This document shows, piece by piece, positions 17,224 through 27,255 of a stretch of DNA of 64,000 nt. Source of the stretch: Marinobacterium alkalitolerans (lineage in GTDB: Bacteria; Pseudomonadota; Gammaproteobacteria; Pseudomonadales; Balneatricaceae); the NCBI RefSeq assembly GCF_017776525.1, contig NZ_JACVEW010000008.1:1-64000 (forward strand). The letters are read 5' to 3'. The translations under genes were made by a program, and so were the position numbers. Every line of letters starts with the position of its first letter. Position 1 is the first letter of the stretch. The notes under the pieces were generated by a model. The model saw only the letters and a list, made by a program, of their open reading frames with translations, ran no database searches and was not told the origin of the DNA.

Positions 17224-19830
17224 ATGAGCGATCTGCACGAAGCACTGCGTGATGATGTTCGCGTTCTCGGGGAAAGCCTGGGGCGCACCATGGAAGCGCA
17301 TCTGGGCGCGCCCTTTCTGGAGCGTGTCGAGTCTATTCGGCACCGTGCCAAGGCGGCTCGCTTGACCGAAAATGCCAGCCAGGACTCGTTGCGCCAGGCA
17401 CTGGATGACTTGAGTGAAGATGAAGTCCTCCCGATGGCGCGCGCATTTACACAGTTCCTGAACCTCGCCAATATTGCGGAAGAACATCACCGCGTGCGCC
17501 GTTTTCTGGAAGCCGAAGGCGACGAAGATGCGGAGCTGATTGATCAGGTTTTTGCCGAGCTGAGCGAGGGTGAGCACTCTGGTGATGCGATTCTGGCATG
17601 CCTGAAGCAGATGCAGATCGACCTGGTGCTGACCGCGCACCCCACGGAAGTCAATCGCCGCACGTTGATCCAGAAATATGATGCCATCGCGGAAACGCTG
17701 AAGCAGCGCGACCGGGGTGAGCCGGTGCAGGATCAACTGGACCAGCTGATCAGCCAGATCTGGCACACCAACGAAATTCGCCAGAACCGGCCCACGCCCG
17801 TGGAAGAGGCCAAGTGGGGCTTCGCGGTGATCGAAAACTCGCTCTGGACCGCCGTACCCCGTTTCCTCAGGCTCCTGGATAGCCAACTGCATCAGGCGCT
17901 GGGCGTCTCCTTGCCCCTCGATGTCAGCCCCATCCGCTTTTCGTCCTGGATGGGCGGGGATCGTGACGGCAACCCCAATGTGACTGCCGGGGTTACCTCG
18001 GAAGTCCTCCTGCTGGCGCGCTGGATGGCCGCAGATCTCTATGCTCGAGACGTGGACCAGCTCCGGGCCGAGCTGTCGATGCACGCTGCCAATGCCGAGT
18101 TGCGTCACCTGACCGACAACCACCCCGAGCCCTACCGCGAGCTGCTGGGTCGCCTGCGCGCACGGCTGCTGGAAACGCGCCGGGGCATCGAAGCCTATTT
18201 GAAGGGAGAGTCGTCCGATCCGGATGCCTGGATCAGTGACTTGAATGAGTTGTTGGAGCCGCTGCAGATCTGTCATCGGTCGCTGACTGAGTGTGGCATG
18301 TCCTGCATCGCGTCAGGTGCGCTGGAAGACCTGCTGCGCCGCATTGCCTGCTTCGGCCTGACACTGGTGAAGCTGGATGTACGCCAGAACGCCGAACGCC
18401 ACAACGAAGTCTTTGATGCCCTGACCGAGTTTTATGAGCTGGGGCGTTACTCCGACTGGAGCGAAGCGGAAAAACAGCAGTTCCTGTTACGCGAACTGCG
18501 CTCACGGCGGCCCTTGCTGCCTCGCCGCTGGCAGCCCTCGGATGACGTCAAGGAAGTGCTCAACACCTGTCGAGTAATCGCGGCCAATCCGGAGTACAGC
18601 CTGGGATCCTATGTGATCTCCATGGCCGGCCAGCCCTCGGATGTATTGGCCGTGACATTGTTGCTGCAGGAGGTCGGTGTCGAGCACAACATGCGCGTGG
18701 TGCCTCTGTTTGAGACCCTGGATGACCTTGATAACGCGCCGGGCTGTATCGCTGACCTGCTGGCCATCGACTGGTATCGGGACTATATCGATGGGCATCA
18801 GGAGGTGATGATCGGTTACTCCGACTCTTCCAAGGATGCAGGTCAGCTGGCGGCGGCCTGGGGGCAGTACCGTGCTCAGGAAGCGCTGACTGGACTCTGT
18901 CGCCGCGAAGGTATCCGATTGACGCTGTTCCATGGTCGTGGTGGTACGGTGGGCCGAGGCGGTGGTCCGAGCCATACAGCCATTTTGGCACAGCCGCCGG
19001 GTTCGGTGGGTGGCAGCCTGCGCGTGACCGAGCAGGGGGAAATGATCCGGTTCAAGTTCGGTATTCCCGAGATCGCCGTGCGCAACCTGACGCTTTACAC
19101 GGCTGCTGTCCTGAAGGCGACTCTGAGCCCGGGGCCTGCGCCCCGTGCCGAGTGGCGCGAGGTGATGGATGCCATGGCGCACTGTGGCATGAAGATCTAT
19201 CGCTCGCTGGTGCGTGAGGAGCCACAGTTCGTGCCTTACTTCCGGGCGCTGACCCCCGAACAGGAGCTGGCCAAGCTGCCATTGGGATCTCGGCCGGCCA
19301 AGCGCCGTGTGGACGGAGGCGTCGAGAGCCTCAGGGCGATCCCCTGGATTTTTGCCTGGACACAGACGCGCCTGATGCTGCCGGCATGGCTCGGTTCCGG
19401 GGCGGCCTTGAAGATGGCACAGGAAGAAGGCCGGCTGTCGGTCCTGCACCAGATGTACAGTGACTGGCCGTTCTTCCAGTCCTGGATCGACATGCTGGAA
19501 ATGGTACTGGCCAAGAGTGATGTCAACATATCGGCGTATTATGAGCAGCGGCTGGTGTCCCCGGAGTTGCATGCGCTGGGCTCCAGTCTGCGGGCCAGGT
19601 TGCAGCAGGCGGTTGAGCAGGTTTGCCTGATCAAGCAGGAACAGAAACTGCTGGTCGGCAACCCGGTGATTCGTCAGTCGATCGATGTCCGAAACCCTTA
19701 TATTGATCCCTTGCACGTGCTTCAGGCTGAACTGCTGTTCCGTGACCGCAACCACCCTGATCAGCGGCTGGAGCAGGCATTGATGATTACCATGGCGGGT
19801 GTTTCGGCCGGGATGCGCAACACCGGTTAA
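17224..19830 (+). CDS. ppc: Phosphoenolpyruvate carboxylase
   Basis: This 868-aa enzyme carboxylates PEP to oxaloacetate to refill the TCA cycle. The catalytic His139 lies in LTAHPTEVNRRT, and the active-site segments GYSDSSKDAGQLAAAW and FHGRGGTVGRGGGP are intact. The C terminus ends MRNTG, the conserved PEPC tail. ATG at 17224 was chosen over an in-frame ATG eight codons earlier because GGAGGA (17212-17217) is ideally placed for it. Confidence 0.98.
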   Translation: MSDLHEALRDDVRVLGESLGRTMEAHLGAPFLERVESIRHRAKAARLTENASQDSLRQALDDLSEDEVLPMARAFTQFLNLANIAEEHHRVRRFLEAEGDEDAELIDQVFAELSEGEHSGDAILACLKQMQIDLVLTAHPTEVNRRTLIQKYDAIAETLKQRDRGEPVQDQLDQLISQIWHTNEIRQNRPTPVEEAKWGFAVIENSLWTAVPRFLRLLDSQLHQALGVSLPLDVSPIRFSSWMGGDRDGNPNVTAGVTSEVLLLARWMAADLYARDVDQLRAELSMHAANAELRHLTDNHPEPYRELLGRLRARLLETRRGIEAYLKGESSDPDAWISDLNELLEPLQICHRSLTECGMSCIASGALEDLLRRIACFGLTLVKLDVRQNAERHNEVFDALTEFYELGRYSDWSEAEKQQFLLRELRSRRPLLPRRWQPSDDVKEVLNTCRVIAANPEYSLGSYVISMAGQPSDVLAVTLLLQEVGVEHNMRVVPLFETLDDLDNAPGCIADLLAIDWYRDYIDGHQEVMIGYSDSSKDAGQLAAAWGQYRAQEALTGLCRREGIRLTLFHGRGGTVGRGGGPSHTAILAQPPGSVGGSLRVTEQGEMIRFKFGIPEIAVRNLTLYTAAVLKATLSPGPAPRAEWREVMDAMAHCGMKIYRSLVREEPQFVPYFRALTPEQELAKLPLGSRPAKRRVDGGVESLRAIPWIFAWTQTRLMLPAWLGSGAALKMAQEEGRLSVLHQMYSDWPFFQSWIDMLEMVLAKSDVNISAYYEQRLVSPELHALGSSLRARLQQAVEQVCLIKQEQKLLVGNPVIRQSIDVRNPYIDPLHVLQAELLFRDRNHPDQRLEQALMITMAGVSAGMRNTG

Positions 19831-19839
19831 AGGCGGCAT

Positions 19840-19873
19840 CCCGAGGCTGGGGGTTGAATAGGCCTCGGGGTTT
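19840..19873 (+). terminator. Hairpin terminator after ppc
   Basis: CCCGAGGC (19840-19847) and GCCTCGGG (19862-19869) form an 8-bp stem with a 14-nt loop, followed by GTTTG. It lies about 10 nt after the ppc stop. The T tract is short. Confidence 0.55.
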
Positions 19874-20757
<884 letters not shown>

Positions 20758-20778
20758 GCCTCCCGAATGATGTTTTTT

Positions 20779-20802
20779 AAAGCCGCCTTCGGGCGGCTTT
20801 TT
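20779..20802 (+). terminator. Strong intrinsic terminator after adk
   Basis: GCCGCC and GGCGGC pair around a TTCG tetraloop, extended by AAA/TTT and ending in six T. It lies 22 nt after the adk stop. Confidence 0.92.
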
Positions 20803-20810
20803 TAATGCGT

Positions 20811-20838
20811 TTGTCGCATAATAGCCCCCATCGATAAT
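20811..20838 (+). promoter_or_regulatory. Sigma-70-type promoter for rlmB
   Basis: TTGTCG (20811-20816) and GATAAT (20833-20838) are 16 bases apart, directly after the adk terminator and 20 bp before the rlmB start. Confidence 0.55.
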
Positions 20839-20858
20839 GTTCTATTTGCGGGAGTTTC

Positions 20859-21605
20859 ATGAGCCACACTGACATTTTTGGCTTGCATGCCGTCAACAGT
20901 CTGCTCAAGCGTAATCCGGGACGTGTTCGCGCCCTGCTGGTGCAGCAGGGTCGGCAGGATGATCGGTTGCAGGAGGTGTTGTCGCAGGCCGAAGCTCAAC
21001 AGGTCCGGGTACATGAGGTGCCGCGTGCGCAACTGGATCAGCGTGCCGGAGGTGGTCGCCACCAGGGCGTGATCGCTGAATGCGAGCCGCTCAAGGCCTT
21101 GAACGAGAAGGCGCTGGGTGCATTGCTGGATCTGGCAGGCCCCGCTCCACTGGTACTGGTACTGGATGGCGTAACAGATCCGCATAATCTGGGTGCCTGC
21201 CTGAGGACGGCCGATGCGGCGGGTGTCACGGTGGTGATTGCGCCCAAGGACAAGTCAGCACCCTTGAATGCGACCGTCGCCAAGGTGGCCTGTGGTGCCG
21301 CTGAGGTGGTGCCCTACGTTCAGGTGACCAATCTTGCTCGTACACTGCAGTCACTGCAGTCCCGTGGTATCTGGGTTACCGGTACGGCCGGTGAGGCAGA
21401 TGGCAGCCTGTACCAGACAGACCTGACCGGTCCTCAGGCGCTGGTGATGGGAGCAGAAGGAAAAGGGATGCGTCGGCTGACACGGGAGAACTGTGACCAG
21501 CTGATCAGTATTCCCATGGCCGGCGAAGTGAGCAGCCTGAACGTATCGGTTGCCACTGGCGTGTGCCTGTTCGAAATGGTCCGTCAGCGGCAGCAATCCC
21601 GCTAA
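20859..21605 (+). CDS. rlmB: 23S rRNA (guanosine-2251-2'-O)-methyltransferase
   Basis: This 248-aa SpoU-family enzyme methylates G2251 in the ribosomal P-loop. The N-terminal L30e-like substrate domain (about 1-75, with [12 protein letters not shown]) is followed by the SPOUT knot domain: [33 protein letters not shown] and [22 protein letters not shown]. In many gammaproteobacteria it sits beside rnr or rpsF; here it stands alone. Confidence 0.96.
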   Translation: MSHTDIFGLHAVNSLLKRNPGRVRALLVQQGRQDDRLQEVLSQAEAQQVRVHEVPRAQLDQRAGGGRHQGVIAECEPLKALNEKALGALLDLAGPAPLVLVLDGVTDPHNLGACLRTADAAGVTVVIAPKDKSAPLNATVAKVACGAAEVVPYVQVTNLARTLQSLQSRGIWVTGTAGEADGSLYQTDLTGPQALVMGAEGKGMRRLTRENCDQLISIPMAGEVSSLNVSVATGVCLFEMVRQRQQSR

Positions 21606-21617
21606 GCGCTGCTCGAA

Positions 21618-21651
21618 GGACGAGCTGCTGCGTCAGTGCAGCAGCTCGTCC
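21618..21651. terminator. Bidirectional hairpin between rlmB and ackA
   Basis: GGACGAGCTGCTG (21618-21630) and CAGCAGCTCGTCC (21639-21651) form a perfect 13-bp stem with an 8-nt loop. It lies just after the rlmB stop, and the stop codon of ackA (21633-21635, minus) falls in the loop, so the last ackA codons build one arm. There is no clear T tract on either side. Confidence 0.65.
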
Positions 21652-22814
21652 ACATGGGTTGCGATCATCAGCTCTTCATTGGTGGGCATCACGCGCACGG
21701 TAACAGCTGAATCCGGGGTGCTGATGATGCCCGCATTGCGCTGATTGGCCTCTTCGTCCAGCTGGATGCCCAGCCATTCGCAACGCGCCAGTGCCCGGGC
21801 ACGGACATCCGCGTCGTTTTCACCCACACCACCCGAGAATACGATCTGCTGAACCCCCTCCAGCGCGGCAGCCAAACGGCCCATTTCCAGCGCTACGCGG
21901 TAGCAGAACATGTCGATCGCTTCTTCGGCTCTGGGGTCGTCGGACTGGTGCAGGGTCTTCATGTCCGAGCTGATGGTGGAGATCCCCAGCCAGCCACTTT
22001 CCTTGTAAATCAGCCGCTCGAGCTGATCCACATCCATGTTTTCCTCACGCATCAGATACAGCAGGACACCCGGGTCCAGGTTCCCGGTCCGGCTGCCCAT
22101 GGGCAGACCTTCAACGGCGGTAAAGCCCATGCTGGACGCAACGGACTGACCCTTCTTGATGGCACACATGCTGGCGCCGGCACCCAGGTGGCAGGCGATG
22201 GTATTCAGGCTCCCGGCACCGGCCAGATTGAGCTGGCGCTGGATGAACTCGTAGGACAGGCCATGGAAACCGTAGCGGTGCACGCCCTTTTCAACCAGAT
22301 GACGGGGCAGGGCATAGAGGCGCTCCAGGCGAGGCTGGTTGGCGTGGAACATGGTATCGAAGCAGGCCACGATCGGCAGCTCGGGCGCCAGTGCCTGGCA
22401 GGCACGGATCAGCTTGAGGTTGTAAGGCTGATGCAGTGGCGCCAGAGGAATATAGTGTTCAAGCTGGTGCAGGGTGTTTTGATCCAGCAGCAGGGGGCGG
22501 ATAAACTGGTCACCGCCATGCACGACACGATGGCCGGTGGCCACCAGCCGGGATTCGGGCAGGTGCTCCTGTACCCAGTCCAGCACCTCTTTCAACGCAT
22601 ATTGGTGGCGCTCATCCTGGGGGACACCGCTGCAGGCCAGCTCGTGCGCATCCAGTACCTGGTTCTGCTCATCTCGCACCTTGAACAGGGTCGTATCGCC
22701 CAGCAGGTTTTCCACTTTGAGGTGAAACAGGCAGTGGAGCTCTGACGCTTTCAGTGCGTAGAGACCGCATTTCAGGCTCGATGAGCCGCCGTTGACGGTC
22801 AGGATGGTATCCAT
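21633..22814 (-). CDS. ackA: Acetate kinase
   Basis: This 393-aa enzyme interconverts acetyl phosphate + ADP and acetate + ATP. Family motifs are VNGGSSSLKCGLY at the N terminus, GHRVVHGG, FDTMFH, HLGAGASMCAIKKGQSV with MGFTAVEGLPMGSRTG, and FSGGVGEND near the C terminus. It shares a base with the pta stop, forming a pta-ackA operon for acetate overflow and re-assimilation. Confidence 0.96.
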   Translation of the reverse strand: MDTILTVNGGSSSLKCGLYALKASELHCLFHLKVENLLGDTTLFKVRDEQNQVLDAHELACSGVPQDERHQYALKEVLDWVQEHLPESRLVATGHRVVHGGDQFIRPLLLDQNTLHQLEHYIPLAPLHQPYNLKLIRACQALAPELPIVACFDTMFHANQPRLERLYALPRHLVEKGVHRYGFHGLSYEFIQRQLNLAGAGSLNTIACHLGAGASMCAIKKGQSVASSMGFTAVEGLPMGSRTGNLDPGVLLYLMREENMDVDQLERLIYKESGWLGISTISSDMKTLHQSDDPRAEEAIDMFCYRVALEMGRLAAALEGVQQIVFSGGVGENDADVRARALARCEWLGIQLDEEANQRNAGIISTPDSAVTVRVMPTNEELMIATHVDELLH

Positions 22815-23785
22815 CAGCTGACTCCCTTGCTGTGTTTGACCATGTGGGACGCCAGTGCGCAGGAGGCCAGGCGGCCCAGAGTGCCTTCGGCACGGCTGGT
22901 CAGTATGATCGGCACGCGGGCACCGACCGCAATGCCGGCTGATTTGGCATCTGCCAGATAGATCAGCTGCTTGGCGATCATGTTGGCAGCTTCAAGGTCA
23001 GGTGCCAGCAGGATATCGGCATCGCCGGATACCGGTGACTTGATGTGCTTATCGAGGGCTGCCTGCAGCGAAATGGCATTATCGAATGCCAGCGGACCAT
23101 CCAGAATTCCGCCCTTGATCTGCTCCCGGTCGGCCATCTTGCACAGAGCGGCGGCATCCAGGGTACTTTGCATGGTGGGCTTCACTTTTTCCACTGCTGC
23201 CAGGATGGCAACCTTGGGTTGAGCGTTGCCCAGCGACTGACAGAAGTCGATGGCGTTCTGCACGATATCACGCTTCACCATAAGGTCGGGGACCACGTTG
23301 ATGGCGGCATCCGTGATGACCAGTGGCTTGTGGTAGTTGGGTACGTCAAACACGAACACATGACTGAGGCGTCGCTCCGTCCGGATCCCCTTGGTCTTGT
23401 GCACCACGGCGCTGAGCAGCTCGGACGTGCCCAGGCTCCCCTTCATCAATGCATCGGCTTCGGCCTGTCGAATCAGGTCGCAGGCACGCTCGGCAGCCAT
23501 GTGGCTGTGTTCGGTACTGATGATCTGGTACGGCGTCAGGTCAATGTTTTCGACCTCGGCTGCGGCACGTATCTTGTGCTCGGGGCCGACCAGCAGAGGT
23601 TCAATCAAACCCTGTTCGGCGGCTTCAATCGCCCCCATCAGGCTGTTGTGATCGACCGGGTGTACGACCGCGGTACGAATCGGGCCTGCCTTGCGTGCCT
23701 GCTCGATAAAAAACTCAAGCTGATCGTGCATGGGCGGTGTTTCGACGTTGACCGTTGAGGTCTGCAAGTCGGTTGTCATGGGCAT
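22814..23785 (-). CDS. pta: Phosphate acetyltransferase (short, phosphate acetyl/butyryltransferase type)
   Basis: This 323-aa enzyme converts acetyl-CoA + phosphate to acetyl phosphate + CoA. It is the short form with only the catalytic PTA_PTB domain, not the about 700-aa enterobacterial Pta; motifs include LMKGSLGTSELLSAVV, VFVFDVPNYHKPLVITDAAIN and the C-terminal GARVPIILTSRAEG. The start at 23785 is preceded by GGAGGG with 7-base spacing; longer readings have no such site. Adjacency to ackA argues for acetyl rather than butyryl substrate, but the sequence alone does not prove it. Confidence 0.88.
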   Translation of the reverse strand: MPMTTDLQTSTVNVETPPMHDQLEFFIEQARKAGPIRTAVVHPVDHNSLMGAIEAAEQGLIEPLLVGPEHKIRAAAEVENIDLTPYQIISTEHSHMAAERACDLIRQAEADALMKGSLGTSELLSAVVHKTKGIRTERRLSHVFVFDVPNYHKPLVITDAAINVVPDLMVKRDIVQNAIDFCQSLGNAQPKVAILAAVEKVKPTMQSTLDAAALCKMADREQIKGGILDGPLAFDNAISLQAALDKHIKSPVSGDADILLAPDLEAANMIAKQLIYLADAKSAGIAVGARVPIILTSRAEGTLGRLASCALASHMVKHSKGVS

Positions 23786-23826
23786 GAGCGGTCCCTCCAC
23801 AAGTCTGATTGACAACACTACCCTGA

Positions 23827-23855
23827 CATAATGAACACATTATGACGCAGTGCAA
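23827..23855 (-). promoter_or_regulatory. Promoter and operator-like inverted repeat before pta-ackA
   Basis: On the minus strand TTGCAC (23855-23850) and CATTAT (23833-23828) are 16 bases apart, a fair sigma-70 promoter. A perfect 7-bp inverted repeat CATAATG-AACA-CATTATG (23827-23844) covers the -10 element, where a repressor or activator could act. The spacing to the start codon (about 45 bp) fits. Confidence 0.5.
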
Positions 23856-23905
23856 CATAAATTCAGCCCGGCGATTGGCATTTTTGACAGGTGACAAGCT
23901 TTGCG

Positions 23906-23928
23906 AACCGGCTCGCGAGGAGCCGGGT
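23906..23928 (-). terminator. Hairpin after hinT
   Basis: CCGGCTC and GAGCCGG form a 7-bp GC-rich stem with loop GCGAG, a few bases past the hinT stop. No T tract follows, so termination strength is unclear. Confidence 0.45.
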
Positions 23929-23934
23929 GCCGCT

Positions 23935-24306
23935 TCAGTCGTTGACGGGGGTTTTCAGTGTGTCCTGATAGGGCGGCCAGCCCATCGGCTTGCCACCGAG
24001 CAGGTGAAGGTGGATGTGGTAAACCGTCTGTCCACCGTGCGTGTTGCAGTTGAAGACGGTGCGGTAGCCGCTTTCATCAAAGCCTTCAGCCTTGGCAATT
24101 TTACCGGCTGTCTGGATCATGTGGCCGACCAGCGCCTGGTCTTCGTCGGCAATATCGTTCAGGGTCGAGATATGTTTGCGCGGAATAATCAGGCAGTGGA
24201 AAGGTGCCTGGGGATTGATATCCCGAAAGGCCAGCACCTGATCGTCTTCATACACCACCTCGGCCGGAATTTCCTTGTTGAGAATTTTGCAGAACAGGCA
24301 ATCCAT
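23935..24306 (-). CDS. hinT: HIT family purine nucleoside phosphoramidase (HinT-like)
   Basis: The protein is 123 aa. It carries the histidine-triad HIHLHLLGG near residues 97-105 and the N-terminal CxxC of many bacterial HinT proteins (DCLFCKIL). HinT enzymes hydrolyse nucleoside phosphoramidates and aminoacyl-adenylates. It lies 49 nt downstream of spoVR on the same strand, with GAGGAG upstream, so it may be the last gene of the prkA-yeaH-spoVR transcript. That linkage is inferred from spacing. Confidence 0.93.
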   Translation of the reverse strand: MDCLFCKILNKEIPAEVVYEDDQVLAFRDINPQAPFHCLIIPRKHISTLNDIADEDQALVGHMIQTAGKIAKAEGFDESGYRTVFNCNTHGGQTVYHIHLHLLGGKPMGWPPYQDTLKTPVND

Positions 24307-24355
24307 AATGTGTACTCATCTCCTCGGTTGATTCCGGCCAGTATAGCCACGGCCT

Positions 24356-25885
24356 TCAGGCGACCTCAACAGCCTGTTTGGGGGGACAGTCATATCGCTT
24401 GGTCACCTCGCCATCAGGACGCACGGATTCCAGGTGGACATCAAAGCCCCAGAGTCGGTGCAGGTGCTTGAGCACTTCTTCGCAACTGTCGGCCGCCAGT
24501 GGCTGATCGTTGTGCATGAAATGGCGCAACGTCAGTGAGCGGTCACCCCGCACATTGACGTTGTATACCTGAATGTTGGGTTCTCGGTTCCCCAGGTTGT
24601 ACTGGGCTGACAGTGACTCGCGCAGCTGGCGATAACCCCGCTCATTGTGAATGGCATCCACTTTCAGAGTCGGGCGGCTGCTGTCATCGGTAATGGAAAA
24701 GAGTTTCAGCTCGCGCATCATCCGAGGTGACAGGTACTGGAGGATGAAACTTTCGTCCTTGAAGTTGCGCATGGCATGGTCCAGGGTTTCGAGCCAGTTG
24801 CTGCCGGCAATATCCGGGAACCACTCCCGGTCTTCATCCGTGGGGTGCTCACAGATCCGGCGAATGTCCTGCATCATGTTGTAGCCCAGCGTATACGGGT
24901 TGATCCCGCTGAAATAGGGGCTGTCGAAGGGCGGTTGGTAGATCACGCTGGAGTGGGAGTGCAGAAACTCCATCATGAACCCATCCGTGACCAGTCCTTC
25001 GTCATAGAGTTGATGCAGCAGGGTGTAGTGCCAGAAGCAGGCCCAGCCCTCGTTCATGACCTGGGTCTGTTTCTGTGGATAGAAATACTGGGCAACCTTG
25101 CGCACAATTCGGATGACTTCGCGTTGCCAGGACTCCAGCAAGGGAGCGTTTTTCTCGATGAAGTAGAGAATGTTTTCTTCCGGATCCTTCGGGAAGCGCT
25201 GTGCTCGCTGGTCATCGTTGTCTTCCTTGCGCGGCACGGTGGTGTTCCAGAGGTCATTCAGGTGCCGCTGGATATATTCTTCTCGTGACCGCTGGCGCTC
25301 GCGCTCTTCGGCGGCAGTCAGTGGACGAGGGCGCTTGTAGCGGTTGACCCCGTAGTTCATGAGCGCATGGCAGGAATCAAGCAGTTTTTCGACTTCTTCT
25401 ACGCCGTGCTTCTCTTCACATTCGCGAATGTAGTTTTTGGCGAACAGCAGGTAATCGATGATCGCGCTGGCGTCGGTCCAGGTCCGAAACAGATAGTTGC
25501 CCTTGAAGAATGAGTTGTGGCCATAGCAGGCGTGTGCGATCACGAGGGCCTGCATGGTGATGGTGTTTTCCTCCATCAGGTAGGCGATACAGGGGTTGGA
25601 GTTGATGACGATCTCGTATGCCAGCCCCATGCGACCGCGCGAATAGTTCTGCTCCGTTTCCACGAACTGCTTGCCGAACGACCAGTGGTTGTAGTTCAGC
25701 GGCATGCCCACGGAGGAGTAGGCATCCATCATCTGTTCGGAGGTGATCACCTCGATCTGGTTGGGATAGGTATCAAGGCCGAAGTCAGCCGCGACCCGTC
25801 CGATTTCCCGGTCATAGGCTTCGATCAGAGGAAAGGTCCAGTCCGAACCGGTTGAAATGGGTTCACGCTTTTTACGAGGACTCAT
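24356..25885 (-). CDS. SpoVR family protein (YcgB)
   Basis: The 509-aa length nearly equals E. coli YcgB (510 aa). The SpoVR domain fills most of the protein, with characteristic [47 protein letters not shown] and [14 protein letters not shown]. Several His/Glu residues suggest a metal site, but no reaction is established. The start at 25885 follows GGAGGG; the extra 18 codons upstream overlap yeaH and lack a site. It forms the yeaG-yeaH-ycgB set linked to stationary phase and nitrogen stress in E. coli. Confidence 0.94.
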   Translation of the reverse strand: MSPRKKREPISTGSDWTFPLIEAYDREIGRVAADFGLDTYPNQIEVITSEQMMDAYSSVGMPLNYNHWSFGKQFVETEQNYSRGRMGLAYEIVINSNPCIAYLMEENTITMQALVIAHACYGHNSFFKGNYLFRTWTDASAIIDYLLFAKNYIRECEEKHGVEEVEKLLDSCHALMNYGVNRYKRPRPLTAAEERERQRSREEYIQRHLNDLWNTTVPRKEDNDDQRAQRFPKDPEENILYFIEKNAPLLESWQREVIRIVRKVAQYFYPQKQTQVMNEGWACFWHYTLLHQLYDEGLVTDGFMMEFLHSHSSVIYQPPFDSPYFSGINPYTLGYNMMQDIRRICEHPTDEDREWFPDIAGSNWLETLDHAMRNFKDESFILQYLSPRMMRELKLFSITDDSSRPTLKVDAIHNERGYRQLRESLSAQYNLGNREPNIQVYNVNVRGDRSLTLRHFMHNDQPLAADSCEEVLKHLHRLWGFDVHLESVRPDGEVTKRYDCPPKQAVEVA

Positions 25886-27170
25886 GGGCACCCTCCGTTC
25901 GCTTCTCAAACAGACGTCGGAACACGGGATATATTTCACCGGCGTCCGTTATCTGCTGCATGGCGAAACGCTCGTTGAACGCTTCCTGCACCTGCTCATA
26001 TTCATGCCACAGGTTTTGATGTGGCCCTGTGGTGATTTCCACATAGGCGTAATACTGAGTCTTGGGCAAAATGCGCTCTGTCAGCAGCTTGCTGCAGGTG
26101 CTGGAATCGCCATCCCAGTTGTCACCGTCTGATGCCTGCGCAATATAGATATTCCAGTCCTGAGGTGGATAACGGGCATCGATGATATCGGCCGTCAGAG
26201 CCAGAGCACTGGACACGATGGTTCCCCCGGTTTCACGCGAGTAGAAAAACTCCTGCTCGTCGACCTCCTTCGCATGGGTGTGGTGGCGCACAAACACCAC
26301 TTCAATCTGTTTGTAGTTCCGGTTCAGAAACAGGTACAGCAAAATGAAGAAGCGCTTGGCCATGTCCTTGATGCTTTGTGTCATGGAGCCGGAGACGTCC
26401 ATGACACAGAACATGACCGCCTTGCTGGACGGCATGGGGACTCGCACCAGATTGGTGTAGCGCAGATCAAAGTCGTCCAGAAAGGGCAGCTTGCGCGAGC
26501 TTTTTTCCAGCGCCAGGATCTGCTCCCTCAGCTGGTTAAGCTTGTCATTGCGTTCAGGGGAGGGCGGCATGTCTTCCAGCGCCCAAAGCTCCTTGCGCAG
26601 CGCCCGAATCTGGTGGCGTGTCTCCTTGTCGGTGAGGGCGATTCGGCGTGCATGCGCCGCTCTCAATGAGCGCACGATATGCAGTTTTTCCGGCGAGCCA
26701 CTGCTGGTAAAGCCAGCGCGTCGGGTTTCAAAGGTAGTCGCGTCCTTGAGCTGCTTGCGCACCATCCAGGGCAGCTCCAGATCTTCAAACATGAAATCCA
26801 GAAACTCGTCCTGACTGATGGTGAAGGTAAATTCGTCCTCGCCTTCACCCTGATTGCTGGCCTTGCCCTGACCACTGCCTCCGCCACCGCCACTTTCCGG
26901 TCGACGAAACTCATCCCCTTCCATGAACTCCTTGTTGCCGGGGAAGATTTTTCGTTTCAGGCCGCCCTCACCGTGATGGAAGACGGGCTCGGAAATATCG
27001 CGCTTGGGAATGGTTACCTGGCCACCCTGATCCACGTCCGTGATGGAGCGATCATGTATGGCATCTTCTACCGCGCGCTTGATGTGCTGCTTGTAGCGGC
27101 GCAGAAAACGTTGGCGGTTAACCGTGCTTTTTTTCTTCGCGTTTTCCCGGCGGTCGATAATATAACTCAT
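25872..27170 (-). CDS. yeaH: YeaH/YhbH family protein (DUF444, VWA domain)
   Basis: The 432-aa protein has a basic N terminus ([21 protein letters not shown]), a Gly-rich linker near residues 94-106 and a C-terminal von Willebrand A domain with MIDAS motif MDVSGSM. DUF444 proteins are consistently encoded between the PrkA kinase and SpoVR. The molecular role is not established; a complex with PrkA is plausible. Its 3' end overlaps the spoVR start by 14 bp. Confidence 0.95.
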   Translation of the reverse strand: MSYIIDRRENAKKKSTVNRQRFLRRYKQHIKRAVEDAIHDRSITDVDQGGQVTIPKRDISEPVFHHGEGGLKRKIFPGNKEFMEGDEFRRPESGGGGGSGQGKASNQGEGEDEFTFTISQDEFLDFMFEDLELPWMVRKQLKDATTFETRRAGFTSSGSPEKLHIVRSLRAAHARRIALTDKETRHQIRALRKELWALEDMPPSPERNDKLNQLREQILALEKSSRKLPFLDDFDLRYTNLVRVPMPSSKAVMFCVMDVSGSMTQSIKDMAKRFFILLYLFLNRNYKQIEVVFVRHHTHAKEVDEQEFFYSRETGGTIVSSALALTADIIDARYPPQDWNIYIAQASDGDNWDGDSSTCSKLLTERILPKTQYYAYVEITTGPHQNLWHEYEQVQEAFNERFAMQQITDAGEIYPVFRRLFEKRTEGAHESS

Positions 27171-27255
27171 ATATCGGCTCCCAGAGCGGCAGCCGGAGTA
27201 TCAGCGTGGCTGCCGCGATTCAGTTCCCTCGGGTTACAGCTCCCTGCAAGGCGGG

